Source of the DNA: Malus domestica
Taxonomy: Eukaryota; Streptophyta; Magnoliopsida; Rosales; Rosaceae
Length of the DNA: 64,000 nucleotides
Assembly: GCF_042453785.1 (NCBI RefSeq)
Contig: NC_091673.1
Span: 5,234,501-5,298,500 of the forward strand
Reading direction: 5' to 3'
Part shown: positions 34,013 through 45,071 of the stretch, one piece after another
Position numbering within the stretch: position 1 is the first letter of the stretch
How the letters are laid out: every line of letters begins with the position of its first letter
Position numbers and translations under genes: made by a program
Notes under the pieces: generated by a model
What the model was told of the DNA's origin: nothing
The model's database searches: none
What the model saw: the letters and a program-made list of their open reading frames with translations, nothing else

Positions 34013-36484
34013 GAGAGAGAAATCACGTTTCACAGCAGACTGCCGCTCCATTTCTTTGCACTATCTAATTAGTTGCCAGTTGTAATTAATGTATCCAATC
34101 ATTATGCCACTAATTATGTTTATGCTTACCGGTTTATGATACGACATGGTTTTTCATTCTGTGAGAGATTTTAAGTTTGAATCGTCATGTCCCTAATTGG
34201 AAAACAATATCGACATGAAAAGATAAGAACATATGGAATTTTAGTGCAAAGGAAGGGAAAAATCGTATCTTAATGCATATTCTGGAACTAGATCATGCTG
34301 TTGCATTCGATAACCTGTGTTTTAAATCGATTCTTCTGCATTAAGATAGGCAGCCCCAACGAAAATACAGTAAACAAACCAAAAATAAAGCTGAGAACGA
34401 CCGTTTTTAAAAGTGGGGCTCTTCATGAATTCTGTCACGTTAAGTTTAATGTCAAATTTTATGATAATATTATAAAATATTATGTCAAAAACATGAGATG
34501 AGATAGAGTTCATAAAAAGTCCTATTTTAAAAGAGTTTTCGATAACAGATAATTATTTACACATATTCTTTTAAAAGAAATCTAACGAAAAGTCTAAAAA
34601 AAACTTTAGTTTTAATAAAAAAAAAATGACAAATAAAGGTGTAGCGAATAGTACCAGGAAAAGATAAAAATGTGATTTTTCATTAAAAATGTACAGTACC
34701 AAAAATATTTTGTTAAAACTCTATTCTTTTAATCTTTGGATTTCTAGGAAAGATTACATTAAAATCGAATTATAACCATGTTGTTCAACATAGCACACGC
34801 ACTCCAGAGGGGATTAAATAAATATCACCAATATTTTAATTTTTGTTGTAAACTAATGTGTTGAATGCTGCGTCCTTGTGAAGTAACGGCCAAGACAAGT
34901 ATTATTTTACACTTGAAAAAGATGGTGGAAATTTACAGAAATAGAGCTTTCATAAAGTCAAATTTTCTGGTATGGTTCGTCTTCGGTGACAATTACTTGT
35001 GTGTGATTGGAAAGGACTTTTTGGACAACCCAGATCCGATAGCTTATTGGGGATGTTGACACCTTGTTTACGTTATTTAAAGTGAGATAGTATTAGAGAG
35101 ATTAAATTTTTTAAACTGAATTTACAAACGAAATGATGTGATTATTGATGATTGAATTATTGTTTAAGTATTAGTTAACATGCTTATTTTTAATTGGTAA
35201 CACATCATTTGATTTGTAAATTTGGTTCAAAATTTTGATTACCATAGCACTACTCTTAAAGTGTAAGTATTTTACAGGTTCAAACTAATTATGCAACTTA
35301 ACTTCAATTTTATAGTCGAGCGAGTATGACATTTGATTGTGGCATTTGGGAGGACGAGTGTGTTGAGAGTATTAATTCTATCTCGAAAAAAAGAAGAAGA
35401 TATTATATGTGTTTATAAGTAAGTAATTAAGTTATTATCCATATTACCAATTAGTTTTACGATAGAACTTCAACTTTCTTCATGATATCAGAGTAAATTG
35501 TCCCAGGTGTAGAGCCCAACAGTTAGCGATTTGTGTTGTTCACGTATTAGTCTTGAAAATTCATCGTACAAACGTATTAAAAATTAATCTCATATCGAAA
35601 AAGGAGAGACCTTCCACATGCGTGTGTCATTTGATTCTTAAATTGCCTTTTGTCTTCATGGCCTCCACTGAAAATTAATTCTACTAATCTCTGTGGAATG
35701 CCTAATTTTTTGGGTAAAAACAAAACCGTCAATTTCATAACTAATATTTTTATATAAAAAATATGTAAAATATTTCAACAGTTGTATATACATTTTTCTA
35801 ATATTGCGACTTTATTATATACATATTTCTAATCCATATGTTTGCATTTGTCCTCAAGATTGCGTCCGTTGCAGAAAAATCTTGCTGATGCAAGCCTGGG
35901 ATGTTGCACAAGAAATCGAGTCCTTGAAATTGTAAAACAAACCCTAATGAGGGAATATAATACATAAGGATATGGTCCCATGATTTATTTAATTAATTTT
36001 ATGGAATATAGATTGCATCATGCATGGTCCATGCCCAAATATTAAAATGGAGGAGGTTGCTTAAAGAGAGAGGTGAGTCCTATTGGTTTGTCACACTTCA
36101 CGTGAAAAAAAAAAAAACAGCAGCAGCTTTGGTTTGATGTGAAAAATTTGAACTTGTTGGGTGAAAGAGAAAATACCATTCACTTTGATTTGACACCAAT
36201 GAAGAAGAACTTAACTTTTGACTGAAAGTACGGTGCTTAATCGAGGATTTTTTTAAGTATGCATCGTATATATTGCTTTATGCGATGTGTGTTTGAGGGT
36301 TCGATTTGGGTGCGGTGATTGTTTGATTTTTGTAACCTTATAAAATTAGGAAAAATAATAAAAAAAACTTAAAAACTTTGAGTTTTAACGATAAAGGTAG
36401 AATAAAGGGTAAAATGAATAATACCATGATTGACCTTTTAGTGTAAAAATGTGGTGGATAGGTGATTTGGCTATTTGAATTGAG
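34013..36484. other. Intergenic AT-rich stretch, no gene recognised
   Basis: 3' flank of the HD-Zip gene followed by AT-rich DNA. Small ORFs (34295-34501, 34865-35059) lack any recognisable feature. Possible decayed repeats near 35270-35400, but no boundaries could be set. Confidence 0.45.
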
Positions 36485-36656
36485 AAGAGATCCTTGTCTG
36501 AATAGGTGATTTGGTATTTGAAATTTCATCCAACTGCAAAAAATTATTATAACTTTTAAGGGGTAAAAAATTATGGACCGTTTGATGAAATTTCAAAAGA
36601 TCGGATCACTTGATCTGGTGGCCTTGGTGGAAGAGATTTGGATAGGATCTCTACTC
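36485..36656. repeat. Fold-back element, family 2, copy 2
   Basis: Begins GAGATCCTTGTCTGAATAGG and ends GATTTGGATAGGATCTC, with the family centre AAATTATTATAACTTTTAAG and GACCGTTTGATGAAATTTCA. Imperfect inverted repeat related to those at 6843-7005 and 39393-39581. Confidence 0.6.
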
Positions 36657-37438
36657 GTTTGAATTCATGGATTTTGATGTTTTCTGCAAATTGATAGTTA
36701 AAGAAAAGCAGGAGGATTCTCTCTCATCTTAATTTCTTTCCTCCTATTAAATCATATCAACATCTTATATTGATTTTTTTATAGAGACAAAAAAAGAATA
36801 AGCAAAGTGTGGGAAGAGGAGAGGGAAGGAAAGAGAAATAAGAGGGAAGATAATTCTACTCCGTAAAATGATACTGGGAAGATGAACGACAAGTTTGGGG
36901 AGGAGGGTTGAGTTTTTTATTCTTTTTTATTATTATTTCTATTTACACTAGTTTTAAGAGATAATTGAGTTCACGTTACGTTAAATGAATGAAAAATGCA
37001 AATTGAATAAGTCATAAGAGAAAGATCGCTAGCGTTTCTCAAGAAGCAAAGAGTAAGATAAAACATGCGGCCACTCAAGTTGAACTACTGTGTAAACTCC
37101 GAAGTAATAGGAGTTATTTTCCAAATGGCTTTAATTTAATAAGCGAAAAACTTTTTAATCGTGTTTATGAAGTTTTATTAAATACTTTGTCTATTTTTAA
37201 GGCGAACCTTATTGCATTGTATGATATATCCAACCCTAAATCTGACTAATGATTGCTTGTTGGAAGCAATGGGATAGAAAAGTGGAAACTTCACCTCCCA
37301 AACATCCCCTACTCAATTGGGAAAAAACAAATTCAATAGAGGGTTAGGAAGAGTTTTTGTCATAACAAACATTCCCAATTCACTCAAGCAAACTATTGAC
37401 TTGTACATTTGGGGCAGTTTAGTTCATCTTCTCAGCTA

Positions 37439-37602
37439 CAGGGATAGGGGTGTGCTATCCATCCACCATTTTTTACTTCTCATACGTTCCTTGTTAATTT
37501 TTGTTCGTTGATCTTCTTCAATTCATCTGATCCGACGACCGAAAACAAAAAATGTGTGGAAGAAGTAAAAAGGGATGTGTGGATATCATACCCCTAGAGA
37601 TA
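37439..37602. mobile_element. hAT-type MITE, family 1, copy E
   Basis: Element 37447-37594, from GGGGTGTGCTATCCATCCACC to GGGATGTGTGGATATCATACCCC, with the conserved core (TTGATCTTCTTCAATTCATC). Flanking octamers CAGGGATA and TAGAGATA agree at 6 of 8 positions, consistent with a decayed 8 bp duplication. Confidence 0.75.
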
Positions 37603-37819
37603 AACTTCGGGATTAGAATTGCTTTTATCATACCGATATAATTAGCAGGATCGAATGAAACCACCAACACATATTGTTCGACTGCTCCATCGAAGTTTTT
37701 CTTGCAAATTCTAACCCAACCACAAGTCAAATGTGTTCCGTGTGGAGTGTGAGAACTCCAACAGCGACCACACTACGACTTCTAATGGCTCAAGAAATCT
37801 CCCCAACAAGTAGTTCACG

Positions 37820-37891
37820 GTTGGCAAGCAACGCCACGTGGACACAGCCATTTCATAGTTGGCAAGCTATGCCACGTGGACACAGCCATTG
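37820..37891. repeat. Two-copy tandem repeat with G-boxes
   Basis: GTTGGCAAGC(AAC/TAT)GCCACGTGGACACAGCCATT occurs at about 37819 and 37858, unit spacing about 38-39 bp. Each copy contains CCACGTGG, a palindromic G-box core. No gene start follows closely on either strand. Confidence 0.75.
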
Positions 37892-39392
37892 GCCACTTCA
37901 GTTTTTCTAACTTTTAGATTTATTTTTTTTGAGAAATTAGGTTTTCATCCTTCTTTTTGCTACTTTATTAATTAAAATCTTATTCCTTTTCAATTTTTAA
38001 TCAAGGTCTTTAGATATTAATAACATAATTAATTGTTTTAATAATAAAATATTTTTTTTATTTCTAAATATATTCATTTAATGTTAAAAAAGTTACAATT
38101 ATTATATTTATATTTATGACTAAATTTTTTATCATATATTTTTAATTTTAGTTTGTACCTATTTTTAATTTGTAATTTTTTTTAATTTGTACCAATTTTC
38201 TTTTCAATTTTAATTTGTACCCATTTATTAATTTATTTTTGTGTCCATATTTTTTAAAGTTTATTTGTATTTGTACCCATATATTTTTTTATTTGTACTT
38301 TTTATTTTGCTATATGTACCCATGATAATTATATGTACCCATTCATGTAAAAAATTTTAATCTTAAAATGTACTCATTCTTAAATATACCAATTTGTTAT
38401 ATGTAAAATGTACTTTTTTTTTTATATAAAATCTATTTAATTTTTTTTTCTAATCCATTTTTAAACTTACCCACATTCTTTTTTCTTTGATTTTAAAATG
38501 TATCCATGTCAAGTTTAATCGAACAAATTTACTAATGTTATTAAGCCTAATTTTTTTTTTTTTGTGATTTTGAAGAATGTACCCATGTTTTGATACAATA
38601 ATTTTTTGGTTAATTTTGATGAATGTACCCATGTTTATACACACACACACAATAGTATGTTTATATTTTAATATTTTTAATCCCACAAATTATGGTTTTT
38701 TATTTAAAATCTCATTTATATAAACAACTAAAATTTCTATTTTCTAATTTAAAAAATATAGTAACGTACAAATAAATAAATTATCACATTTATTTCAAGA
38801 ATCTCGATCAAAAATTAAAAATCAATAAGATTTCAATCAAAAAATATTTATAACTAAAAACCGTATCAAAGTCTTAATTTTTTTTCTTCTAATTAGACCA
38901 CCACACATTACTGACGATCTCAAAATCATATCGAAGCAGACAATCACATTCTCCACAAGTAGCAGAAGGGGCTAGAGCCTAGAACGTAGACCATAGACGT
39001 GGCAACTGTCTACTGGGAGAGCACAACACCATAGGCACTTTAATGGGCCAGGCCCACATTCGGGCCGTGGATGTATAGCGTGCTACGTGGCAGGCAGGCC
39101 ATGGTGGTTCAGAAAGTGAAGGCTGGGCCCACTGCACAAGGGTCCCTTTCCGTAGTCTGTTTCAGGAGAGGCGCAGGATAAGAAAGCAAGTGGGTGGGCG
39201 ATGTGTCGAAATTGGGCCCCGGAATGTGATATGGGCTTTTGTTTGTATTGACAGGTCTGTCCCTGCGGGACCATCGACGCTCCTCTCCCGGCGATGGCAC
39301 ACGTGTACGGTCTCTTTCGTTGGTTCTAATACCCACGTGGCCGCCCACACCTCGTCAGCTGATTCAACGATCGAAGTGGGCCAGTGACTACA
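37892..39392. repeat. AT-rich region with recurring TGTACCCAT motif
   Basis: From about 38150 to 38640 the motif TGTACCCAT or near variants (TTTGTACCAAT, TGTACTCAT, TGTATCCAT) recurs about a dozen times at irregular spacing in otherwise A/T-run sequence, on one strand. This looks like a degenerate low-complexity repeat. From 38880 to 39390 composition returns to normal with no gene; antisense ORFs at 39083-39425 show no domain. Confidence 0.45.
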
Positions 39393-39581
39393 CCTCTCCG
39401 GATCTCTTCCACCAAATTCATCCAATCAATTAATCTGAATTCTTTAAATTTGATCCAATGACTAAAATTATTATAACTTTTTAAGAGAACCCATATTTGT
39501 AGCCGTTGTATCAAATTTTAAGGATCCAGATTTATTGATTGGTGGACTTTGGTGGGAGAGATTTGGAGAGGATCTCTTCCC
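39393..39581. repeat. Fold-back element, family 2, copy 3
   Basis: Left arm CCTCTCCGGATCTCTTCCAC with CCAATCAATTAATCTG pairs with the right arm containing ATTTATTGATTGGTGGAC and GAGATTTGGAGAGGATCTC. The centre has AAATTATTATAACTTTTTAAG as in the other copies. Arms about 70 bp. Confidence 0.7.
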
Positions 39582-40980
39582 GATTTGCTTTATGCATAGC
39601 AGGACAGTGGCTAGGCAAGCTGATTAACATCTTCGTTTGATAATACAATGTGACGTGCAATGTTAAGTGTAAGTTTTGTTTCACATAATGTTTATAGGAT
39701 GATACTAGAGAGACCAATATTTTAAATTAAATTTGCAAATCAAATGATATGTCACAAATAAGAAATAAGCACGTTAATTAACACTTAAGTAATACATCAA
39801 TCATCAACAACCACATCATTCGGTTTCTCTAGCATTACCCATATTTATATGGTTGGAGTGAAGGGGTGAGCCCATTTCATATAATTGACACTTTTATGCT
39901 TTGGGTTAGAGCTCATTTGAAAGTACTTTTAATATAACTAAAAGCGCTTGTAAATAATATTTTTATGCTTGAAAGCACTTAAAGTGTTTTTCCAGAATTT
40001 ACCTGCGTTTTTACTAAAAATTGGTTCCAAATATATTTTCACCAAAAACATTTTTAACCATTTTAAAAACGATTCCAAACAAATTTAATTATTTTCACAA
40101 AAAATACTTTTAAATATTTTTTACCAAAAACACTTAAATATTTTCACTCCCATGCATAAAGCTAGAAGGATTTTGGTCCTCACATGCTCAACCTTACTTT
40201 GGGCCACTTAAAGATACCTACAAATCACTCAAGCAAAAAGCAATCCAATCCTAAAGCCCAATAAGAAGAGTTGGCACTTGACACCAAGTCATTCCTTTCA
40301 AAACAAGAATGCTCAACTCCCAACTCCTTGAGATTCTCATGTGTCACCGGTTATATACAAACATGCACAAGTCTCTTTCATCATGTGCCAAGACGGGAGA
40401 CAGACAGAGATAGACACATGATTGTACAAACCCGAGGAGTAAAGAAAATTCCCTCCAATGCTAGAATGGTTCATTACTAAAAGTTGCCGGGGTACCATAA
40501 CCATAGATTGACAAAGATACAAGTGCTTGAGATCAAGGGTTGGACAATCACTTCATATTCAGCGAGGCTAAACACATTCTGGAATTCTTTACCAGTGCTT
40601 GAGAAATAGATTTAGACAAGCAGAGTGGATAGATTTCGATCGATGATTAAACCTATCCCACATGTTCCCAATCATTGTGTTTAACAGACAAACAAAATGC
40701 GATATTCATCAAATGACAAGACAAAACTCAATCGAAAGGTAAGCATATCGTAGATTGTAGCAACTCAGTTCCGATACATGTGCTTTGATTGCCCCGAACC
40801 ACAGCTGAACAAATCATATTAGTAACAAAATACGAGGGTATTCATAGAACTTCTACACCATGTTGTGTAATTAGTCAAACTATGCTTTGAAAATTTGACA
40901 CAAATGAACATGTAGAAGCGAATAGAGAATGTATACAAGCTCAAAAATTCAATCGTCGGTAACAAATTTAAAATTTCATG
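39582..40980. other. Intergenic, no gene recognised
   Basis: AT-rich, with repeated AAA(T/C)ACTTTTAA-type runs at 39910-40140 (short degenerate direct repeats). ORFs near 40271-40522 lack features. The right end is the 3' flank of the exporter gene. Confidence 0.45.
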
Positions 40981-42453
40981 TCAGTTTGATGAGCTTAAAG
41001 ACTTCTTAAGATTCCGAAGGATGCTCCACATGAATGTGGAAATAAAGAAGAGGACACTACCAGTAACAACTGCATATTTGAGGCCAAGGTTCACCAGCAA
41101 ATTTACCAGAAGCCCGGCCAACACAACACCAAAGAAATTTGCAGACACCGCTGACCAGAATGGCATGTCGAGAATGGAAGCTATGATGGCCCCTGTCCAT
41201 GCTCCTGTTCCCGGGAAAGGCACAGCCACAAACAGCATCAGACCAAGCCATTGGAACTCCTCTACAGGGCCAGCTTTCTCTTTAGCCCTCACAAACAGCA
41301 AGTCAAGGAACCGAGCTGCAGCCTTGTTCTTTCCAGCAAGGAAAGATGCAAATCTCTTCAGGTAAAGTATGATGAAGGGCACAGGAATCATGTTCCTACA
41401 GATGCATAGTCCCAAACTCTGTCAATCCCTAACTTGGTGAATTTCAATGAAAAATTTGACTAAACTACTCTTCTTAGGATCACAAATATCACATGGTACA
41501 CGAAAATGCCATAGATAGTGCATAAAGGTAAAATGCTGAAACTTGAAGCACCCTTTTGATCAAATGGGCAAAAGCCAATAGGCCATTACGAGCGTCAGGA
41601 TTTCAGACTGACATACTAGCGGCCTACTACTAATCACACCTATATACTATATTTCATTTTGTCTATTTACCGACGTGGGACGTTTTACATTCTTCAACAA
41701 GGAAAATGCTGAATGTATAAATTGTTTAAAAGTTAAGAACCACATTGCACAAATATTTCCATAAGCAGGCACATTCTATAAAACAGACACAAATCAATCA
41801 TTAGAGACCTGTCAAACAACGTTGGTGAAACAAAATCCCAACAAAAATCAAGTAAAATGTCGAAAATGGCTATAGTGGAGAAAAATGACTAACCCAATAA
41901 CAGATAGAACTGTTAGCAGAACAGGCTTAAGCTGCATCCAGTAACCAACAGGAATAGCCCCACGAAGCTCGATGACCGGAAGTGTGGCCAGAGCAAACAC
42001 CACAGCCTCATCAGGCCAGCCGGAGCTTCGAAGCGCCGTCGCAATCTTCAGGCCAAAGTTGGAGGCTCTGATTGAATCCGCAGCCGCCGCAGCAGCAGCA
42101 TTTGCATTTCCGGAAGCCGCGAACAAAGCAAGCGATACAGATGCCCAGACCAAAACCCAAAGGGCAAATTTGACCGGCCGCTCAAACAACGGCAAAAGCT
42201 CATCTTCCTCGTCTGTTTCAAGAAACCCACGTGAGGAAACTCGTGATGCAGCGCGAGCGAGGGGTGAAATTACAATAGAGGGGTTTAAATTGGGCAAAGT
42301 TTGAAACTTCAACTCAGCATTGGGGCTGGAAGGGGATTGTTTGATGTGGGTAATGATTGGACGGCTATTTTGTGGTGAAAATACGAAGTGGGTTTTTCTG
42401 AGAGACAAATTTGACGTCCATGGCGATGTGGATGCTGATAGAGATGCAGCCAT
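40981..42453 (-). CDS. Putative small multidrug export family protein, plastid-targeted
   Basis: Two exons, 42453-41894 and 41395-40981, 324 residues; the intron is GT-AG and the frame closes. The first ~65 residues are Ser/Thr/Pro-rich with few acidic residues, like a chloroplast transit peptide. A hydrophobic segment at about 94-115 is followed by an Ala run (119-124). The conserved motif ELRGAIPVGYW at 161-171 marks the small multidrug export family (Pfam Sm_multidrug_ex), and further membrane segments follow (MIPVPFIILYLKRF, FQWLGLMLFVAVPFPGTG, FFGVVLAGLLVNLLV, VVTGSVLFFISTF). The bacterial family's transport role is itself poorly established, so function in the plant is unknown; a plastid membrane location is inferred. 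I recall a similar Arabidopsis protein (possibly At2g02590) but am unsure of the identifier. Confidence 0.85.
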
Positions 42454-43667
42454 TGCTGCAGAGTTAGGTGGACGATAGAACCCAAGGAGGATTGTGACTT
42501 GCGAATTGAGGCAAGGTTTTAGGGGGGTTCTGTTGGGGAGTTACTTCTCTGAGTGAGGATTTTACCGCGTCCAGGCAGGGATTTATGAACACCATCAGAA
42601 TGTTTGGAGTGTGAATGAGTTGAGTATTTATCAAATATAGCAAAAAAACTAAGCCTTAATTTTAAAAATGTCATTTTTTTTATAAAAACTTTCAAATATA
42701 ATCAAAATTCCACTTAAATAGACACAAATACCTTCAAATTTAACAATCAAATAAATTAAAAGTTTTTTAGCCAGAATGATTCGTGACATTGACATAACTG
42801 CTAAAAAATTACTTTTTAAGACACAACTAAGTAGTGGTAGATGAAGTCTTTATGAAATTGCGACGTCAAATTTTTTTTAAGTGAGGCATTTTGTGGAGGT
42901 AAACCTGTACACATTGTGTGTTTAGCATACATTCTCACACTTTGTTATATTTTAATTGTATATTTAAGTTAATATTGTTATATTCAACATAGGGTTAAAT
43001 CATGTAAGTATAGGATTATGAGGTAAAACTTCTAAGAAGTACGGGAGGTGAGAGAGTTAATGGTCTTGTTATTATTTTAAGAAATAATAACTAACTTTAA
43101 AACTCTTTAAAAAATGGTATGGTTCCCTTGAAATGTATAACTTTTCTCCTATTTCTTCTTCTTCAACGTGCGCGGTAATCAACTATGCAACTAATTGTTT
43201 TTTTTTTTTTTTTGTTAAATCTGCTTCCTGGTGATTTTAAGTAAGAAGTGGGTGATGGAGTTTGTGATAATGGTGAATTGATTATTCTTCATCATGATCC
43301 GATACAATATCGTACCAAAAAAGAAAAGTGACTACAAATAAAAAATAAACATTGTCATAATTGTTTGAACATATCCACTCATTTTGTGCACTCGAATTCG
43401 AATGATAATCTCATGTCATAGCATTTTATTTTTCTTGGTGAACCGTACAAAATATGTTTCCTATTCATTTTCCGATAGATATTTACCCAAAAAGAAGGAA
43501 AGATATTTTCTACTCGAAGAAATAAAAGGATTCCATGACTTTTTACTGTTCAAGGACACCAATAGTCAACCCACTTTGACGGTCAAACTCCAAACTCGCA
43601 TGTCATACGCTTCCACTCTATCGCAAGAACGCCGGGAACTGAACTGTGAACTCGCACATCTAACACC
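42454..43667. other. Divergent intergenic region between exporter and RRM gene
   Basis: The exporter gene (-) and the RRM gene (+) are head-to-head here. The 1.2 kb is AT-rich with a poly-T tract near 43198-43214. ORFs at 43384-43671 end inside the RRM start and look spurious. No TATA box stands out. Confidence 0.4.
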
Positions 43668-44391
43668 ATGAGCCGGAAGAGAGACAAACCCTACTTCTCC
43701 CGCCACGCCCCCTACTCCGGATCGAAACGCCGTCGTCCCCTGCCTCCACATCCGGAACCCGAACCCGAGCTCGACAAACCCACTTACAAGCAACCGCCGC
43801 CGCCGGCTCTGATCGTAACAGGTCTCCCGCCCGACTGCTCTGTCCTAGACCTCAAGTCCCGGTTCGAGATCTATGGACCCATCTCCCGCATCCGCATTGA
43901 CCGCGACGCGGTCGGCTACGTCACCTACCGTGCCGCCGACTCCGCTCAAGCCGCCATCGCTGCCTCTCTCGACCCATCATTCGGTATCACCATCGAATCC
44001 AAAAAAGTACTGATCTTTCCTCTTCAATTGACCCAAAGAAGCTTTCTTTTTACTATTTAGTTTCTGGGTTTTCGAATATTTGTTGAAATCTGGGGTTTTG
44101 CCGCAGCTGCAGGTGCTTTGGGCGACGGACCCACTTGCCCAATGGCGGAAGGGAGTCGGAGCTGGTGCTGAAAATAGAGATTCCGGTTCCGGGTCGTCGG
44201 CAAGTTCGAATCTTGTGAGGGCGGAGGTGCCGCTGAGGGGGCGCGGCAGAGGGAACAAGCTTGCTTCGGCAATAGTGAATCCCAGAGGCGGCGCTACTGC
44301 TGTTCCTGCCACTGCTGCTGAGAGTTCTTCGTCGGCGTTGGATGCGCCTTCCAAACCCAGAGAAATCGTTGCTTATGATGATATCCTGTAA
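43668..44391 (+). CDS. RRM-containing protein, At1g27050-like
   Basis: Two exons, 43668-44006 and 44107-44391, 207 residues; splice AAA|gtactg ... ccgcag|CTG, phase 0. The N-terminus MSRKRDKPYFSRH, the RNA-recognition motif at about 46-122 and the C-terminal end REIVAYDDIL match my memory of the Arabidopsis protein At1g27050. In the RRM, LIVTGL (48-53) is RNP2 and VGYVTY (82-87) is a weak RNP1 that keeps the aromatic Tyr. After it come VLWATDPLAQW and an Arg/Gly stretch (PLRGRGRGNKLASAIVNPRG) that may also contact RNA. Likely a nuclear RNA-binding protein; targets unknown. Strong amino-end context and long conserved first exon support the start. Confidence 0.88.
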
Positions 44392-45071
44392 TACTATCAG
44401 CTGCGTTTTGGGATTTGGAGGGTTTAGTTTTGTAACATTAGCTATGGGTTTTAGTTCATAGAGATATGAGTGGGTATGAAGTTGCTTGAGTTAGCAGAGA
44501 TAAAAGGTTTGGCTTTCAGATCATTGATGATTGATGTTTTATGTTTGTTTGTGAATCCGATGTTTTGCATTTGTTTGGTTTGTGATTCTGTATGCTCTTT
44601 TGTTTTATATTTTAATGAATTAGGCTGCTCCATGTTGTGAATAACGCAATGCAGTACTATAGTTGCTTCAAGCCTTCAGCTGTTCAACAATGTTGTTGTT
44701 CTGATTGTGAATGTGATTGCATTCTGTTTGTTGGGTTAGATTTAAGCAGCGGACCTATACCCGGCCTTGGAGGCAAGTGCCAGATTTTAATGAGTAGGAG
44801 AGGACACGGCAGCTGCCCAAAAACATGAACGGAGCTCTGCAGATCTTGGTGATTGTATCAAATATTCAAATCAGAACTTTGAAAGCGGCGGAGGGAATTT
44901 GTAACTCAACTGCAAGAAATATATGTAAATCTCAAAAGCTATGAAAATGTTTAAGCCCAAGATCTTTAGCCTAAAGACCCCACGATCGAGCAGTTTAATA
45001 GAACAGAATTGTAAAGCAAAGTAATTGAAAACAAAGAGCAGAGACTAGAGAGCAATCAGAGAATTGTTGTA
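44392..45071. other. 3' flank of RRM gene / 5' flank of RCC1 remnant
   Basis: No independent gene recognised. Likely includes the RRM gene's 3' UTR. A short frame ending GLGGKCQILMSRRGHGSC at 44637-44828 has no family match that I can name. Confidence 0.35.

Noticed and set aside
43977-44354. 125-codon minus-strand ORF over the RRM gene
   Set aside because: Crosses the intron and is the shadow of G+C-rich exons of the plus-strand gene.
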